64,000 nt of DNA. Source: Entoloma clypeatum (lineage: Eukaryota; Basidiomycota; Agaricomycetes; Agaricales; Entolomataceae). Positions 1 through 12,751 of this stretch are shown here, in pieces. Location: assembly GCA_963565915.1 (NCBI GenBank), contig OY751494.1:3038001-3102000 (forward strand). Reading direction: 5' to 3'. The stretch's first letter is position 1; every line of letters begins with the position of its first letter. Below the pieces are notes generated by a model. That model had not been told where the DNA came from. It worked only from the letters and a program-made list of their open reading frames with translations, and did not search any database. Both the position numbers and the translations under genes were made by a program.

Positions 1-3000
1 GCTATGAAACTGACCTCCCCTTCGATGAGCGTTATTATTATGTGTGAAAAAAGTCCTGATGTGTGCAATGCCTCCCCCCAGAGGCCGGAAGGAGAAATTT
101 GTACCAAGAGGCTCAATGCGTTCAACAGCTCACTTGCATTCAGTCCTGCTACCGCCTCATTTTTGAGGGCAGACAGAACAGCAGAGAAAAGCTGTGGGCT
201 GCAGGCCTGAAAGGACAAGCGTCAACGCTTTGATAACTGGCGAGCTTTGAAACAGACCTGTAAAACCATCGGCGCGTCAAGTAAGAGATACGATTCAACT
301 ATGTTGATTATCTTGCCCAATAGGTCAAAATTTGTAGACAATAGCTCAACAGCTTGTGGCAAAAGGTCGAAGAGGGCAGGAGCACCATTCACACTGATTA
401 TTGTCAGTGTGTTTCGAAGTGCAACCGACCAAAGAGTAAGACCATCATCGTCAAGGTTGATGATAGCCTGTCAACGATTTTCAGGAGAGTAACACAACCC
501 TCGAGTGACAACGTACACCAGGAGATAAACTCTCCCGAACCAATGGAACTACAATGCCGCCCAGGGATGTGGATTGCGCCTTGATTGACTGTTACAGTCA
601 GTTAGATTTCAAGAGTCGTGGAGGTATACACTCACTTCTATCAATTTGGTCACCGTGATAAGCAATGAGCTTTTGAACAGCCATTGTTCGCCCGCCTCAG
701 TCCCTAGAGGGCATGCATTAGAGAATTTTTATCAAGATAGAAGACTGCATACAGAGTTTCGGTAGAGGTTCTGTGATCATCGTAACAAAAGGTGATATCT
801 ATGCAGTGGTCAGGAGTATGACCTGATGAGTTAGAAAAATGATTGGCTACCTTATCTCTGGCTTGTTCTATCACGACATTGAGCGTGTGATCAATCCGAC
901 GCTTGCTCTCGAAGCTGTCAGCCTCAGCCATCAGTCCGATGAGTTCTGATACAGCTGTGGGGAGATATGGTTCAAAATAGACAGGGTCAAAATCAATGGT
1001 CTGACTAGAGGTGATAAACGCGTCTTCCGAATGAGCGAAGAATAACGCACGTCAATACATTCCTTAAGAGCCATCGCTGCAGTCAGCCGGACGACTGCGT
1101 CTGTTCCTGCACTGCGATCCTTTAAGAGGTGAACTAGTATCTCCCAGATTTTTGAGTTATTTGGAGATGTACATGCTTCGGCGACCCATTTGCCGATCAC
1201 CCAAGCAATCCGTCGTTTGATTATTGGGTAGCTGGAAAAGGATTTTCATGAGAACACGATGTAAGGAGGGGGGGAGTTACTTTGGATTGGACTCTTGAGC
1301 TTCTGGAGCAAGTCCGTGCTCCAACCATTGATCAAAGGGAATCGTGTCTTTCAAGCGCACGGCACATCTTCCAAAAGCGCAATACAGCGCTTCTTTTTGG
1401 ACGACGCTTTGGAGGTCATTTGAAGGTTGGACTAACGGCGGGGATGAGTTTTTCATTATATACATCGAGAGAAACCTCACTTGCCAGAAACTTGCTTGAA
1501 TGTCATTTCCAATAAAGGGGTCACAAAGTGTGGATATTGATTGCATAGTTGCATCAAGACACGCTCGCTGCAGGGCTAAAGGATACTCAAGCGACAAAAC
1601 ATATCCGGGGTGCAGAAACAGACCCTAAGTTCAAATTCCCATAATTCGTTATCTCTATCTTCTAGGTGCACCCACTCTTCTGGATCAGCCATCCATTTTT
1701 CTAGATCTTCGGGGTTGAGGGGTATGAAGCGAGTTACCAACAAGCGTACAGCATTCTCGACGAATTCCTGTGATAAAGCTAGGGGAGAATGAGTGACGTA
1801 TAAATTACGGATTTCAGTGGCAATCTCTATACAATTTTCGCTGTGAGTTCCGTTTCTGCGGACAGGCGCCCACTGAGCAAGGCTCTCCTTGAAGAGGACC
1901 ATTCCTTGTACCAGGAAGCGTACGGGATAAACTGCTTCGCTGGAATCTATAATGAAGAACTCGAGAATGATTGAGATGAGCGATAATCGGTACGAACACA
2001 AACCTGAGATTAAATTCGTCGGTCCATTGGTAGCACCAACGATCTGTGACCAGTAAAAAAGAATGAGGTCGCTACACATGGGTAACACCACGAATCTCGC
2101 CGGCGAGAGCTGTTGTAGACGGCGGAAGAATTTCCCAAAGACGCGAAGATGGCGAGTGAATATGTTAAGACATTGCGAGGATTGAGAATCATATTGTATT
2201 CCGGCTTGTGCCAGAGAAAGTATAATTTTGGATCGTAGATCTGCTACGACTTTGAGTTGGATAGCTGAGCTCTGAAAAAGCTGATGGATCTGAAAGGCAG
2301 TGTTAGAGCATGATCAGAAGTAGATATTATAGATTGCAGACCCAGGCGCGATTCCTCTCCTGTTCTTCCTTGGCGACCTTTTCGATCCTGTGCCATAACC
2401 AAATTGCCATTTTTGCGAGGCACTTATAAACTAGGTGTCCCAACAAAATATCATCGTAAACTCGAGGTGATGATATATTTTGCGGCGTTATAATGTCAGG
2501 AGTGATACTTAGTGCTGTCATGGAGTAGTATCCGAATAGAACGGTGTGAAGATCCTCAACGATCTGGTGCATGGACCTTAGGAAAAATGACAACTATTCA
2601 GAGCGCCACGTGCCTTGGCCATCGTTTTAGCACCGTGTAACATTTTCACAGTCGAGAATTCTTTTATGATCCCATACAAGAGCTTGAGGCTTCTCCTTAG
2701 CACGAGGGCATCCCGAGGGTCTTCAATCTTGGATTCGTAGCGCTTTTGTAGATTGGAATTGATAGACGTGACGATATCACTTAACAGATTTCCCCTGAGA
2801 CGGGCAAGAGTTCAATCGGTGATGAAACTGATACGAGGTCTGCCACTCGCCAGCTGTCTGGGAAGTCTTGTCGTGAGATCTTTGCCACAATGATTTCGTT
2901 GCAATGTGCAATCTTGATGCGTGAAGATTGAATATGACGCGATAAGTGAAGGAGAAAAGGGACTTCACCGTCTCATCTTCTTCGTCAAGGAAAGTTAGGC

Positions 3001-3370
3001 AACGATTTCGAATGCGGCCCCGATGCTCATCGGATAGGAGCCTGAATGAAAGAGACGTCAGATACATTCATCAGGTTTATGATATTTTCGATGCCGACTT
3101 TCGGGAACGCCAGTGATTCAGGGCTGCGTTCTTGAATTGAATGATGGCTTGTTGACGAAGGGCTAAGGGAACGGTCTTTTCTGTAGAGATCTCGTGTAAA
3201 GCATCAAATGTGCCGAACATGTCAAGCATTTGCTTGAGACGGGCACTGGATGCACGTATTTGGGATGGATCTTGGGAAGATGCTGCTGCCAATACATTGT
3301 ATAGTTCTGTCGGTGATACATGTTCGACTCGTACACCTGACGCCATCGCAGGTCCTCGAGAAGTATTCAT
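1..3370 (-). CDS. KAP120: Importin-11/Kap120-like karyopherin, 3'-partial
   Basis: A nuclear transport receptor of the importin-beta superfamily; the family binds Ran-GTP and carries cargo through nuclear pores. The ATG at 3368-3370 opens an exon whose residues resemble an importin-beta N-terminal domain (LALRQQAIIQFKNAALNHW). Several introns follow. A distal block at about 1.6-2.1 kb reads RFIPLNPEDLEKWMADPEEW, a segment I associate with Importin-11/Kap120 rather than other karyopherins. Coding is visible in pieces down to about 700; below that I cannot follow the frame, and the C-terminus should lie left of the window. A second in-frame ATG lies at 3346. The gene diverges from SLX4 across only 170 bp, so a shared promoter is likely. 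Family assignment is good; exon borders were not all resolved. Confidence 0.82.
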
Positions 3371-3540
3371 GGTTATTTCGCGAGGTTGGCGTGGAAGAAG
3401 GAATCAATAGATGTAAATAACGCGTCGCGGTTACATAAGGTTCCCCGGTTTCTATGACTTTGTTCAGACGCGCCACTCTGTCCAAGGTCTTCACCACGCT
3501 CGTCCATTACCCGACTCCACGTGTATCGGCGAGGTATACC

Positions 3541-5513
3541 ATGGCTCCCAGACCATCACGTCCGACTTTGGACGAGGTGGTGGACGACTCCGAACCCGAG
3601 AGAGAGCATTGCAGACAGCAGGAGCTGAAGAAACTTGTGAGGATCGCACCACCTCGCTCCCGGCTTGACGTCATTGAAATTACCGACGATGAAGAACCTG
3701 GTGTCACTGACCCGTCTCGTACTACGACAAGTCCAGACACCAGCTCATCTCGTTCGACTTTGTTTCGAAAAGCTGGGGAACCGGGCTCCAGACAAGGCCC
3801 CTCGCTTAGTCGAAATAAGGGGGACCCAACGCATGGTTTGTGTCCCCAATGAAGAAACATTCTCGGAAGTATTCTGATGATTCTGAACAGAAATCACACA
3901 TCCCATAAGTCTCCCTGAACCTGCAAACGACAGCTTGACGTCGATTCCAGAAGCTCATCAGAATTCACCTCAACCCTTGGGTGCCGGAAGCGACGATGAA
4001 AACGTTCCGAGTAATCTTGCTCGTTTCTCTTACCAGATTGCGCACCCGCCCTCCCAGCTTATTCCACCACGTCCCGCCACATCTCTCAAAGCCTCTGGCT
4101 CCAACGGTGAAGCCAAATTACCGAAGAGGAAACCCGTCCATAGATTCTCTGCCGACTTTTCCGACGCCGATTTGGCAAAATTGGCAAAATGCGTCAGCTG
4201 TGATATACAATGGACGGCAAGGAAGACCATGTACCAAAAGATGAGTCATGTTCAGGCGTGCGCCAAGAAGCACGCCTTCACCGATGAAACAGTTCGCATT
4301 CTTATTCGCAAGGAGATTGATCGTGTTAGTGCCAGCACCGGTGCGATCCGCAATTCGAGTACCATCTTAAAAGACTCGAATACCTACATGGAAGATATTG
4401 TTGCTCATGCTGCTCCTAAGAAGAAAGGACGACGTGCGAAAGGGAGCGAAACTGTGCAGACGGTTGAGGTGACCCGCAACATCATATTGAACAGAGCGCA
4501 AGTTGTTCTGGGATTATCCTCTCCTGATGAACCACTATGCACACAAGCTGTAGGGAGGTCAAGTTCAAGTCTCAATATGACCATGCCACAGTCTACTCAG
4601 TCTTTTGGGGAAAGCGCCTTGGGACGAAGCCACACGGTGAAAGCGAGGAGCCTTTTTACTGAATCGGAGAGACCTATGGATGAGATCACTGGCTCCCCAC
4701 CTCTCGCCCCCTCAAAACCTGGTGCGAGCGCAATAATTCCGAGGCTTACTGTATGTTTCCCTTTTGCTCTATCACGCGAATAAGACTGATAATGTATAGA
4801 ACCTCCATCCCAACCCCTTTTCTGATGATTCCAACAAAAGCGGAAAAGAACTCTTTCCAGATCCAGCACTGATGAGGAAGCCCGGCGGAAGACATTTCGA
4901 AAGTCTTCATCCCCCGAAGAGCTCATATTTGGAGTCTAATGAAGATGGTGATGTTTTCAATGGCACCGGCACTCAGCCGGACGAGTTCGGCTGGGATGAT
5001 GCTTGTCTCCACTTTGACCCTGCATGTGGCGACCTAGAAAAACCTGAAGAATATAACTTACCTTCCATTGCCTCTGCCGCCACGGCCGAGGCACTCGTTT
5101 CAAATAAAACCAAAAATGCGAAGCCTGCAAGGAAGGGAACAAGGAAAACGCGTCATGAACAAGGAAAACAACTAGAAAAATTGGAAGATGAACCTGATGA
5201 GGTCTGGGAGATGAACATGAAAGCAAAAATTCTTCAAGATGAAGAACTTTACCTCCGCATCATACGATATGAGGTAGGTACAGCCAACTACACCTTTCGA
5301 ATTTCTAAACATCAAGGGATAAGCCGATACATTTCGATGTGTTTCTAAAGATGGCATTGAACGGACGGTCTTGCTCAGGTAAATTGAGACTTAGATTGCG
5401 ATCGTTTCTTGATAAACAAGTGAGCCCTGCGCAGCCCCATCTAGTTAACTGTCTAATCTGTCTAGGCTATCCATTTCTATGGGTCAGATCCTGTGCCGCG
5501 AACTCGTCGATGA
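3541..5513 (+). CDS. SLX4: SLX4-like structure-specific endonuclease scaffold
   Basis: SLX4 is the non-catalytic partner of the SLX1 nuclease and acts in resolution of branched DNA and replication-fork repair. I read five exons that keep phase: 3541-3835, 3891-4750, 4800-5273, 5324-5419 and 5466-5513, giving about 590 residues. The N-terminal third is acidic and low complexity. Near residue 190 is a C-x2-C ... H-x3-C cluster beginning CVSCDIQW, followed by RKT, resembling a UBZ-type zinc finger. The C-terminus contains FDVFLKMA, KLRLRLRSFLDKQ and then AIHFYG, matching the short conserved SLX1-binding domain at the end of SLX4 proteins. A basic RTRR tail ends the protein. It converges on FPGS with 68 bp between stops. 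SLX4 diverges fast, so the call rests mainly on the C-terminal domain and the cysteine cluster. Confidence 0.68.
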
Positions 5514-5581
5514 ACCTTGGCCAAATTCCTGCTCCGTCCAAAACCAGCAGTCCGAAGAAAGCGTGGAATACTACAGCTACA

Positions 5582-7557
5582 TCACAGCGCGACATTCGAT
5601 ATGCTTGCGACTTCGATCACACCACCAACAAGGTGCAGACTGCCAGTCACCAGTACCTTCACTGGTTCATGCGACTCTGACTCTATCTTTTCAATCTTGT
5701 GAATGGCATGTTCGATCGAAGGCAGGACATGTATGCATGAAGTTGAAAAGGCTGGAAGTAGAGAGGACCAAGCTGACGATAGCTGGTGCTGAGTTTTCAG
5801 CTCGGCAAGGTCGTCATCAGGGATGGACAACGTTGTCAAGTCTATCCGATTCTTTTCATGGCTGCCAAGTAATTGTAGCAGAGACACTCACCACCCTTGA
5901 ATTCACCACTGGCGTAGGTCACATTGGTGCAGAAGATGACATGATCAAAGAAAGAGTCTGCATCTTCAAGACTGCTAAGTACCTTGAGCTGTCGAGAAAC
6001 TATTGCGTGCATGCAACCTAGGAAAGAAGAGCCAGAACGGCCACTCGTGCAATTAAAAATAAGGATACGAGTCAGCCTGACGTGATCAGCTTGGTGGCAG
6101 GGGTATTGTGTGTCTGATACACGTACCTGGGTTGTCCAATTCGCAGACCTACACCAGGACTCACGAACCATTGTATACAGCATTCGAGACTCTCAAGAGT
6201 ATGTGCTCCATCCAAATACCAAGTAATACTCTTGCGCTTTGCATCTACAACAGTCTGACAACGTCCAGGCCATTTCGTTGCATTCAAACCCGTCACAAAG
6301 GATTTGGAGATGTTGTTATGTTCTTCGGTACTTGGTGTATGCCAGTTCAAAAATGAGCGAGCAAGCATAACAGCGAGGCCTGCATTCTGTTTTTGATGGG
6401 CTCCCGCAAGGCCTTGGTGGAATTCAGTTTAGCTCGTTTTTGGAGAAAGCGAATTACCAAGTTCAATATGAGGATCATCGGCCACCGCGGAAGAAACGGT
6501 CAATTCTGATGCCTGTGGAAGGTTGAACACAGAATATCAGCAAGAAGGAGTGCCCACTTTGAGTTCTTTGGAGCGATCTTCCAGCACCTTCATCGCTTCC
6601 GGCGGTTGGTCGACGGTGAAGGCGGGCACTCCTTCCTGGTAAACATTAGGCACATAGATACTTTGCATACGTCGTTCAAACCTTGAATATACCTCCTTTC
6701 TGCCAGGCAATCTCTTGCAATGTTTTTCCGAGTATTGTGACATGGTCAATCCCCAGCGCAGTTACACCTGTAACGACAGGTTTTGGTACAATGTTGGTAC
6801 TGTCATAAGTGCCGCCGACGCCGACTTCAAGAATCGTCGCATCGACTTTGAGGGCAAGAAATGTGTGAAAAGCCATCAAGGTGAGGAATCGGAAATACCC
6901 CGGCATGGGCGGTGTGGTGGGCAATTTCGTCTATGTTGTGCCGTCACGATTATGATACGCGGCTGTTGAGCAGAGCATACCACGTTGGTTGCGATCAACC
7001 TGTCCCAAACTTCAAAGAAGTACGTTGCAAACTGTTCCTCCGATATGGGCGTGCCGTTTATCCTTATCCTTTCACGTACGGCGACCAGGTGAGGGGATGT
7101 ATATAAACCTAATCATGGTTCAGGTGACGGGGCATCTATGGCTAATTGTAGTTTCACCACACCTATCTTCTTTTTTGGAAGCGAATGACGAAGTATAGAG
7201 TCCGTGAAGGAGCTCGTTGAGCCTTTGCCCTTGGTTCCAGCGATATGTATAACGTTCAGTGCATTCAGGTCCTTGGGCTGACGATCCAGATTGGAGTATA
7301 AAAATCAGAGGTTGCCGGTAGAGACGCACGGTATACCCTATTCTTCCGAGATATTCCACCATTTCGGGGATCGCAAATTCGCTCAAACGTCCGCCAGATG
7401 CACGAACGGCATCCAGGACAGCGGCATTGGATTGCAAGGAATTGAGATGTTCGACTGCGTCCGCATATGATCTTGTGGTAGACATGTTCCTGCAAATAGG
7501 GGACGTTTTCGATATTAAAGAACGAAGGAGAGATGAGATGAGGAGGCTCGGTCGCAT
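5582..7557 (-). CDS. FPGS: Folylpolyglutamate synthase
   Basis: ATP-dependent ligase that adds gamma-linked glutamates to tetrahydrofolate, retaining folates in cytosol and mitochondria and supporting one-carbon metabolism and methionine synthesis. Diagnostic blocks, in order: an N-terminal segment ending MVEYLGRIGY, the ATP-binding loop HIAGTKGKGST (after an intron near 7265), LEVGVGGTYDSTN, the GIDHVTILGKTLQEIAWQKG motif, and a C-terminal LVTGSLHLVGGV. Several introns split the gene. The first ATG, complement of 7555-7557, gives a leader rich in Arg, Ser and Leu that looks like a mitochondrial presequence. A second ATG, complement of 7483-7485, gives MSTTRSYADAVEHLNSL, where cytosolic forms usually start. 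The gene is divergent to the BRCT gene across a 380-bp spacer. Confidence 0.92.
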
Positions 7558-7937
7558 CGCTATGGGTTCCACGTTCACCGTTCCGATCAGAGGGCGTCCC
7601 GGTCACATGGATGTCACGTGATTGACTCGGCTCTCGCATGCACACTCTTTTTGCATTCTCTTGGGTTTTGTAATATAGGTCGTTGAATCGCTCAATTCCC
7701 AGCGTATCGCCCACCGACTGTCATGGAGCGCTACTTTCCTGTTGTTTCAAACTCTTCGTTCAACAAATCAAGAGACAAGAAATGTGAATCCATCAGATAC
7801 CAGCCATATGGCCCGAGCCGTTCGTCGACAGCAGCTTCGTAGGTACTGTATGTCATACCATACTGGCCAAGCTTATAAGCACTACTTCGAGGTCTTCGAT
7901 ACGGGATGAGAAAAATATAAAATACTCTGCCACAGCC
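7558..7937. other. Divergent intergenic spacer, FPGS/BRCT
   Basis: This spacer separates two divergent start codons and must carry both promoters. No open frame is supported. It contains the palindrome TCACGTGA, a canonical bHLH (Cbf1/Pho4-type) E-box core, listed separately. Nothing else recognisable was seen. Confidence 0.5.
7614..7621. promoter_or_regulatory. E-box palindrome TCACGTGA upstream of FPGS
   Basis: The 8-bp palindrome TCACGTGA lies 57 bp upstream of the longer FPGS start codon. In yeasts this core is bound by Cbf1, which regulates sulfur-amino-acid and one-carbon genes. A link to folate metabolism is inference only; an 8-bp site occurs by chance about once per 65 kb per orientation-free word. 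Confidence 0.3.
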
Positions 7938-8576
7938 ATGACAACATTTCTGCTAGAAACGCTGTCCGACGAGACGAACCCTATTACACACTCAGACATA
8001 GGTTCTCGTTCAGGTGAGTTCTATCAATTTGACGGAGCATCCCTGACACTTTTCAGATATTGTATTCTCCACGTCCACTGGGCACCAGGTCTCTAACGGC
8101 CGTGGAGGTCAACGACTGTATTTGGAAGAACGAGAATGCAAACTTGCGATCCAGCGGGAGAAACCCGGTAACCAAGCCCAAGTGCTGAAGAATGTTCGGG
8201 TATATATAAACGGATATCTGGAAAACACGACGGACATCGAGGTGAAGGCGATTGTGCTTGGCGCGGGCGGGCAAATCCTGTGAGTCTGGCTAGTGAATGA
8301 ATGGCGATGCATAACTTGAGGATGCATCGCTCGGACAGACCTACTCCTTCGACATGTACTCATGTTCTGACCTCGCAACAACTTTGTGGATCAAAGACAC
8401 AGAAGTTCCTCAACACGAAAGCACGAAATAAATATCATGTCGTCAAGCCTGAGTGGGTGTTTGACAGTATCAAGATGGGGAAGAGAAGACCTGAACGAGA
8501 ATATGCGGTCATCCTGAGTTCGGAAGCGAAAACAATGTCCAGTATGCTCAAGAGTCAGTCATCGCGAACATCTTGA
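7938..8576 (+). CDS. Small single-BRCT protein, REV1-type BRCT
   Basis: Three exons keep phase: 7938-8013, 8057-8279 and 8321-8576, encoding 184 residues. Most of the protein is one BRCT domain of the type found at the N-terminus of the translesion polymerase REV1: a start like NVRVYINGYLENTTDIEV, a glycine pair (LGAGGQIL), a THVLTSQQL strand, and the C-terminal tryptophan motif HVVKPEWVFDSIKMGKR. BRCT domains bind phosphopeptides or DNA ends in repair and checkpoint complexes. No polymerase domain follows: a stop at 8574-8576 ends the frame, and the next 520 bp lack coding features. It could be a stand-alone adaptor or a REV1 fragment that kept only the BRCT. Domain call is good; function is not determined. 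Confidence 0.75.
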
Positions 8577-9098
8577 CGGGGGTGTGATGCTATATACACT
8601 ATCACTACAAGACTTTGGCAAATTTGGCTGGTGGAAGAGATCTATCATCTAATGAGAGAGTTGTTAGCGCCAAGTCTGCAGAAGAACAAAGATAAAAATG
8701 AATCAGGGCACCCAAGCGTATATAGGGAGCCAGGATGTTGTCGTCACGGCACAAAGACTTGGCCTGGTGCACAGCAAAAGCTCATCACAGAACATGCAGA
8801 AATGACAAAAAATAAGAGCGTAAATCACCTTGATGGCGGGTGCGTAGAGCACAGCGAGGAGATTTTTTTTCTTTTTTCTTATAAGCATTACGTGTCTCCC
8901 ACGGTCATGCTGGTGAGGTTTATGTGGTGACAATGACATATTCCAATTTCCAGCTTGACGTCGACGGACTCGACGGACTCGAGACTCCGAACATCGTGCA
9001 TCTCTCCTGTCGATACCTCGTCTCTCCGAGCCCCCCCGCCCTATTTCTTGTTCATTCACTGCAGTCCGCCGCTTGACACCAACGCTCGTTTCCTCTTC
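8577..9098. other. Intergenic spacer upstream of EFR3
   Basis: A 522-bp stretch without a supported gene, holding the BRCT 3' end and the EFR3 promoter and leader. A tandem GACTCGACGGACTCGACGG-like patch lies near 8960-8985 and a pyrimidine-rich tract precedes the EFR3 start. Open frames here are short and low complexity. Confidence 0.5.
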
Positions 9099-12000
9099 AT
9101 GCAACTCTTCACTCCCAATCACGTGCAACTCCTTAATTCATGCTATCCCCCCACTTCTGCTCTGCTCACAGCAGGCCCTGACTATCTTCCCAATACTCAG
9201 GAGCTCAGCCGCCTGACATACTATGCGTGAGCGCCCGTTTTTCGTGATTCTCACTGCTGCCTCTCAGAATTGCAACAGGTCGAATCATCCCGGTAAATTG
9301 ACAAAGCTCGGGGCGGAATTGGTGAAGAGAGTCAAGTTAGAGTGCAGGAAGGCCCGAGCAGGCAATCAACGGACAAGAATGTCAGTCGGTGTATTCTCCA
9401 GCTGAACACACTTACCGATATCCTTCCCTTTCAAGTTTGCTCCTTATGACTTTGTCAATATTTCGCGCCTTAGCGATAGAATGCCGACGTGAAATTGCCC
9501 TTCTCTCTCCATCTCTCATGGCTTCTGTTAAAGAGACACTCGATGCTGTACCTACCGACTTGGAAGTCATCGTCAGGGCAGCGAGCCTCGTACGCACCGT
9601 AGCTATGTTTGTCTTCGATCTTCACACAGTTCATTTCAGTTCACGGCTTGGACTACCTATACCGATGGACACCTCGTAGGAACCGACAGTAACACAAGCA
9701 GGGATTATCTCTCCGTCCTTCACCACTTTTCCCTTCTCGGCTGTTCAACAGCACCCGATCAAGAAACAAGAAATAGGTATATTCGATATACACACTTGTT
9801 GATGTAATGACTGGATCGGTCTCACCACAGGACCCGCCTCATAGGCATTGCTGCTCTTGCCGGAGCATCGAATTCCGATGCACTGTGCCATGACTCTTGC
9901 CAATTCAAATCTCAAGTTTCAAGAATCTTGCCCCCAATATTGGCTACTATACTACAGACCGAGCTTCCAGTCCTTGATGAACAGTGAGAAAAATTCTGCT
10001 TCGCCTACTTGCATGATCCACCTATTGACCCCTACATAGGGCAACGGCAGTCAAAGATGAACCTTGGTCTCCGTACTTGGCGGAGTTCAAAACACGGCCT
10101 GCCATCGAACGACGTGCTGCCTCGATTCATATCCATGTCGATGGAGACAAAGGACCATCCGCAGAAGAGGTTTCGAATGCTTCTCTTCGCGCTCTGTTTT
10201 GTCTTGTCGGACACGCCAATGGTGGGCAGATCGGTCTCATCATGCATTGCTCTTTCGACAGCCTTGATGATTCACAAGCTTGGGGGCACCTGGACCATTG
10301 TTGCTGGTTTGCAAGGAAGATAGCCGAATGGTCACAATATCAGTATCGTTTTGCTGTTCCAACGTGGCTGGTTGACCGTCTCTGCAAGACTGAAGGGGTC
10401 CTTCCTCTAGTCACCCCCATGCACACCGCCTTAGCAGCCATGGCAACAACTGTTTTCAACTCTTCAGTTGCCCTTGTCAACCTATCAACGTCCGACATGA
10501 TTTCGAGTCTCGCTACATTATTACTTCGCCGTGTTGATTCCGACCGGAACGATACGCTTATACCAGCCCTTATAAAATGTATCTCATCCTTGGGCCGACA
10601 TATCTACTATTCAGATCAAATACAAGACCTGGCTGTGAGCATCTCTCGTGATTCATCCAATCGTGGACGCTAATACATGGCAGGGCGAGTTAATCAACCG
10701 CATCGCCGTTGTTGAAGCTCAAGGTGCTCTTGGCCACGGGAAGCCAACATCTGATAGGAACATAACGGACGCCATTCGTTCACTCTTGGCTGCATTAAGA
10801 GGTCTGATCCAAGCCGCAGATAAGAATGAAACTTTCGCAGAAGGGTCGACCTTATGTTCGTCAATCACGGAGGCCAGTAAAAAGGATCTTCCGTCAAACG
10901 CTCGAATTTCGCGACGGACTGCCATACCCCCCGATATGTGGCAAGAGACTTTGAGTCTTATATTTCACTACGATTATGCCGTGCGGGCAGATTACGCAGA
11001 TATACTCATATTTTACCTCAAGGATGAGATGTCCAAGTTGGGGGAATCCAAGGGCTCTGGTGTTATGAAGCGTGCCCGAAAGATATCCGACGGACCCATG
11101 CAACAGTCGTTAAATATTAGTGTTTTGCTTCATCCTGGCAATTCTGGCATGAAGCTCATCCGTGCTATCCATGGCTATCTCTATATTCTGGCAACTACAT
11201 CCTCTCTAGGCTGGATCACGAGTTCCTCAAGATCACCGTCTCATTCTACCCTTGATGAACCTTCCCATATCAATGTAAATGTCATACCTGCAAGTCTCGA
11301 TGATCGTGATGAGACCTCCCTTGCTCTCTCACAGATTAACGGGCGTCGCTCGTTCTCTGCTGCACGGCCTGGAGGTTCTAAACTATCTATGGCGAAGCGA
11401 CTGTTGAATCGCACTCCCTCACGATTGTCGGCATTTACACCATCATCAGCTTCCTTGGCGGATTATACATTGATTCTCAATATATTCACTGCCGTGCATG
11501 AGGAGCTTCCTGTGCGAGGTTTACTTGCTGGTGTACCAATGCTGCTTGCTCTGGATCATGCGACCAGGGCCCCAGACGACTCAGACAACGCGATCTTGCA
11601 ACGTATACAAGTCATAAGGGAGGTCTTGGCCAAAGCCTGGCTAGTCCTTGGCAATGTATGGAATTCATCGGAACTTAAACAATTAGCGGAAACTGTGCGT
11701 CGAAATATCACTTCTACCACTTTGATTATCAACATAAAGTCAGGCTCTGGCGTCTGGACCAAATGTTGTGCCGGTCGCCTCTCCTTCCATCCTTGATCCA
11801 CATATACCGTTTCGGAACATCGTTGACTTTTCAGAAGCCCCATACACCGTTTCTACGCCATGGGCAGGCGTGAATACGGAGGATGCACTTTCCGCGATTA
11901 CGAAATGCTCAACTGTTCATGAAGTAACTGGATTAGATCAGCAGGCATTGGTACGAACGTTGTCCATGAAATGGACCGCCGATTTTGCTTTAGGAGAATG

Positions 12001-12535
12001 TGAGCATTCAAACTCCTAGCATATCATCATATACGCCCTAATCTACCTTCAGCTGTGGAGGGTTCATCTCATTTTGAAAGTGCCGTTCGGGGAGACGGGC
12101 TTGCCCCCCTCCTAAAAATTTCACCCGCTTTAATGCATATCGAGAATATTTCTCAACAAAGCCTGGCGCGTTCTGCAAGAGGTGTGGGGGTTGCGGACCT
12201 CCGAGGCGCGCTGGAAGGTCGAAGCAGCATGTCCAACCCTGCCTTACATCGACCACCTTCCCTTTCGACTCTCGAACATGCATCATCGACAAACGAGGGG
12301 TTTCTCAGGCTTACACAGACACGGTCAAGAAACAAGAAACGCTCAACTCCCAGTGGGTCAGGGGAAGTACGAGATGTGCTTCATAGACTGGGTATTGGGA
12401 AGCAAAACGGCAGTCTTCTCAAGGCCTCTTTTCCGTCAATACAGAAATCTGATCAACGGTAAGATAATCTTATGCGTTTCTGTTGCAATTCTGACTCCCA
12501 GTTCGAACGGCAGAGCTCCTCCTTACAAGTCATAA
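9099..12535 (+). CDS. EFR3: EFR3-like plasma-membrane scaffold for PI4-kinase
   Basis: EFR3 anchors the Stt4/PI4KIIIalpha complex at the plasma membrane with Ypp1/TTC7, setting PI4P supply. I chose the ATG at 9099 because it begins MQLFTPNHVQLLNSCYPP, the cysteine-containing N-terminus typical of fungal EFR3, where the cysteine is a palmitoylation candidate. After an intron near 9226 the frame continues PGKLTKLGAELVKRVKLE, also characteristic. The rest is a long alpha-helical, HEAT-like protein with a serine-rich basic patch near 11.35-11.45 kb (SMAKRLLNRTPSRLSAF). The last intron (GT at 12461, AG near 12504) leads to a short exon ending at TAA 12533-12535. Multiple short introns. It converges on VPS52. 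Confidence 0.85.
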
Positions 12536-12751
12536 CCAATGGAACTTATGGTAATGGACAGTAGCCAGCTTCCATTCATATTTCTCATCTATGGTCAATC
12601 GTTTACAATTAAAATCCCATTGTCTCGAGACCTATCACTGGGTTCTTGATCGATCTGCAGATATAACTTTTCTATTCGCCTCTTCTGCTAAATGTGCCCA
12701 GTATGCAATCTCCTGTTGCGCTTTTGGGTGAGCTACTCGTTGTATCCCACT

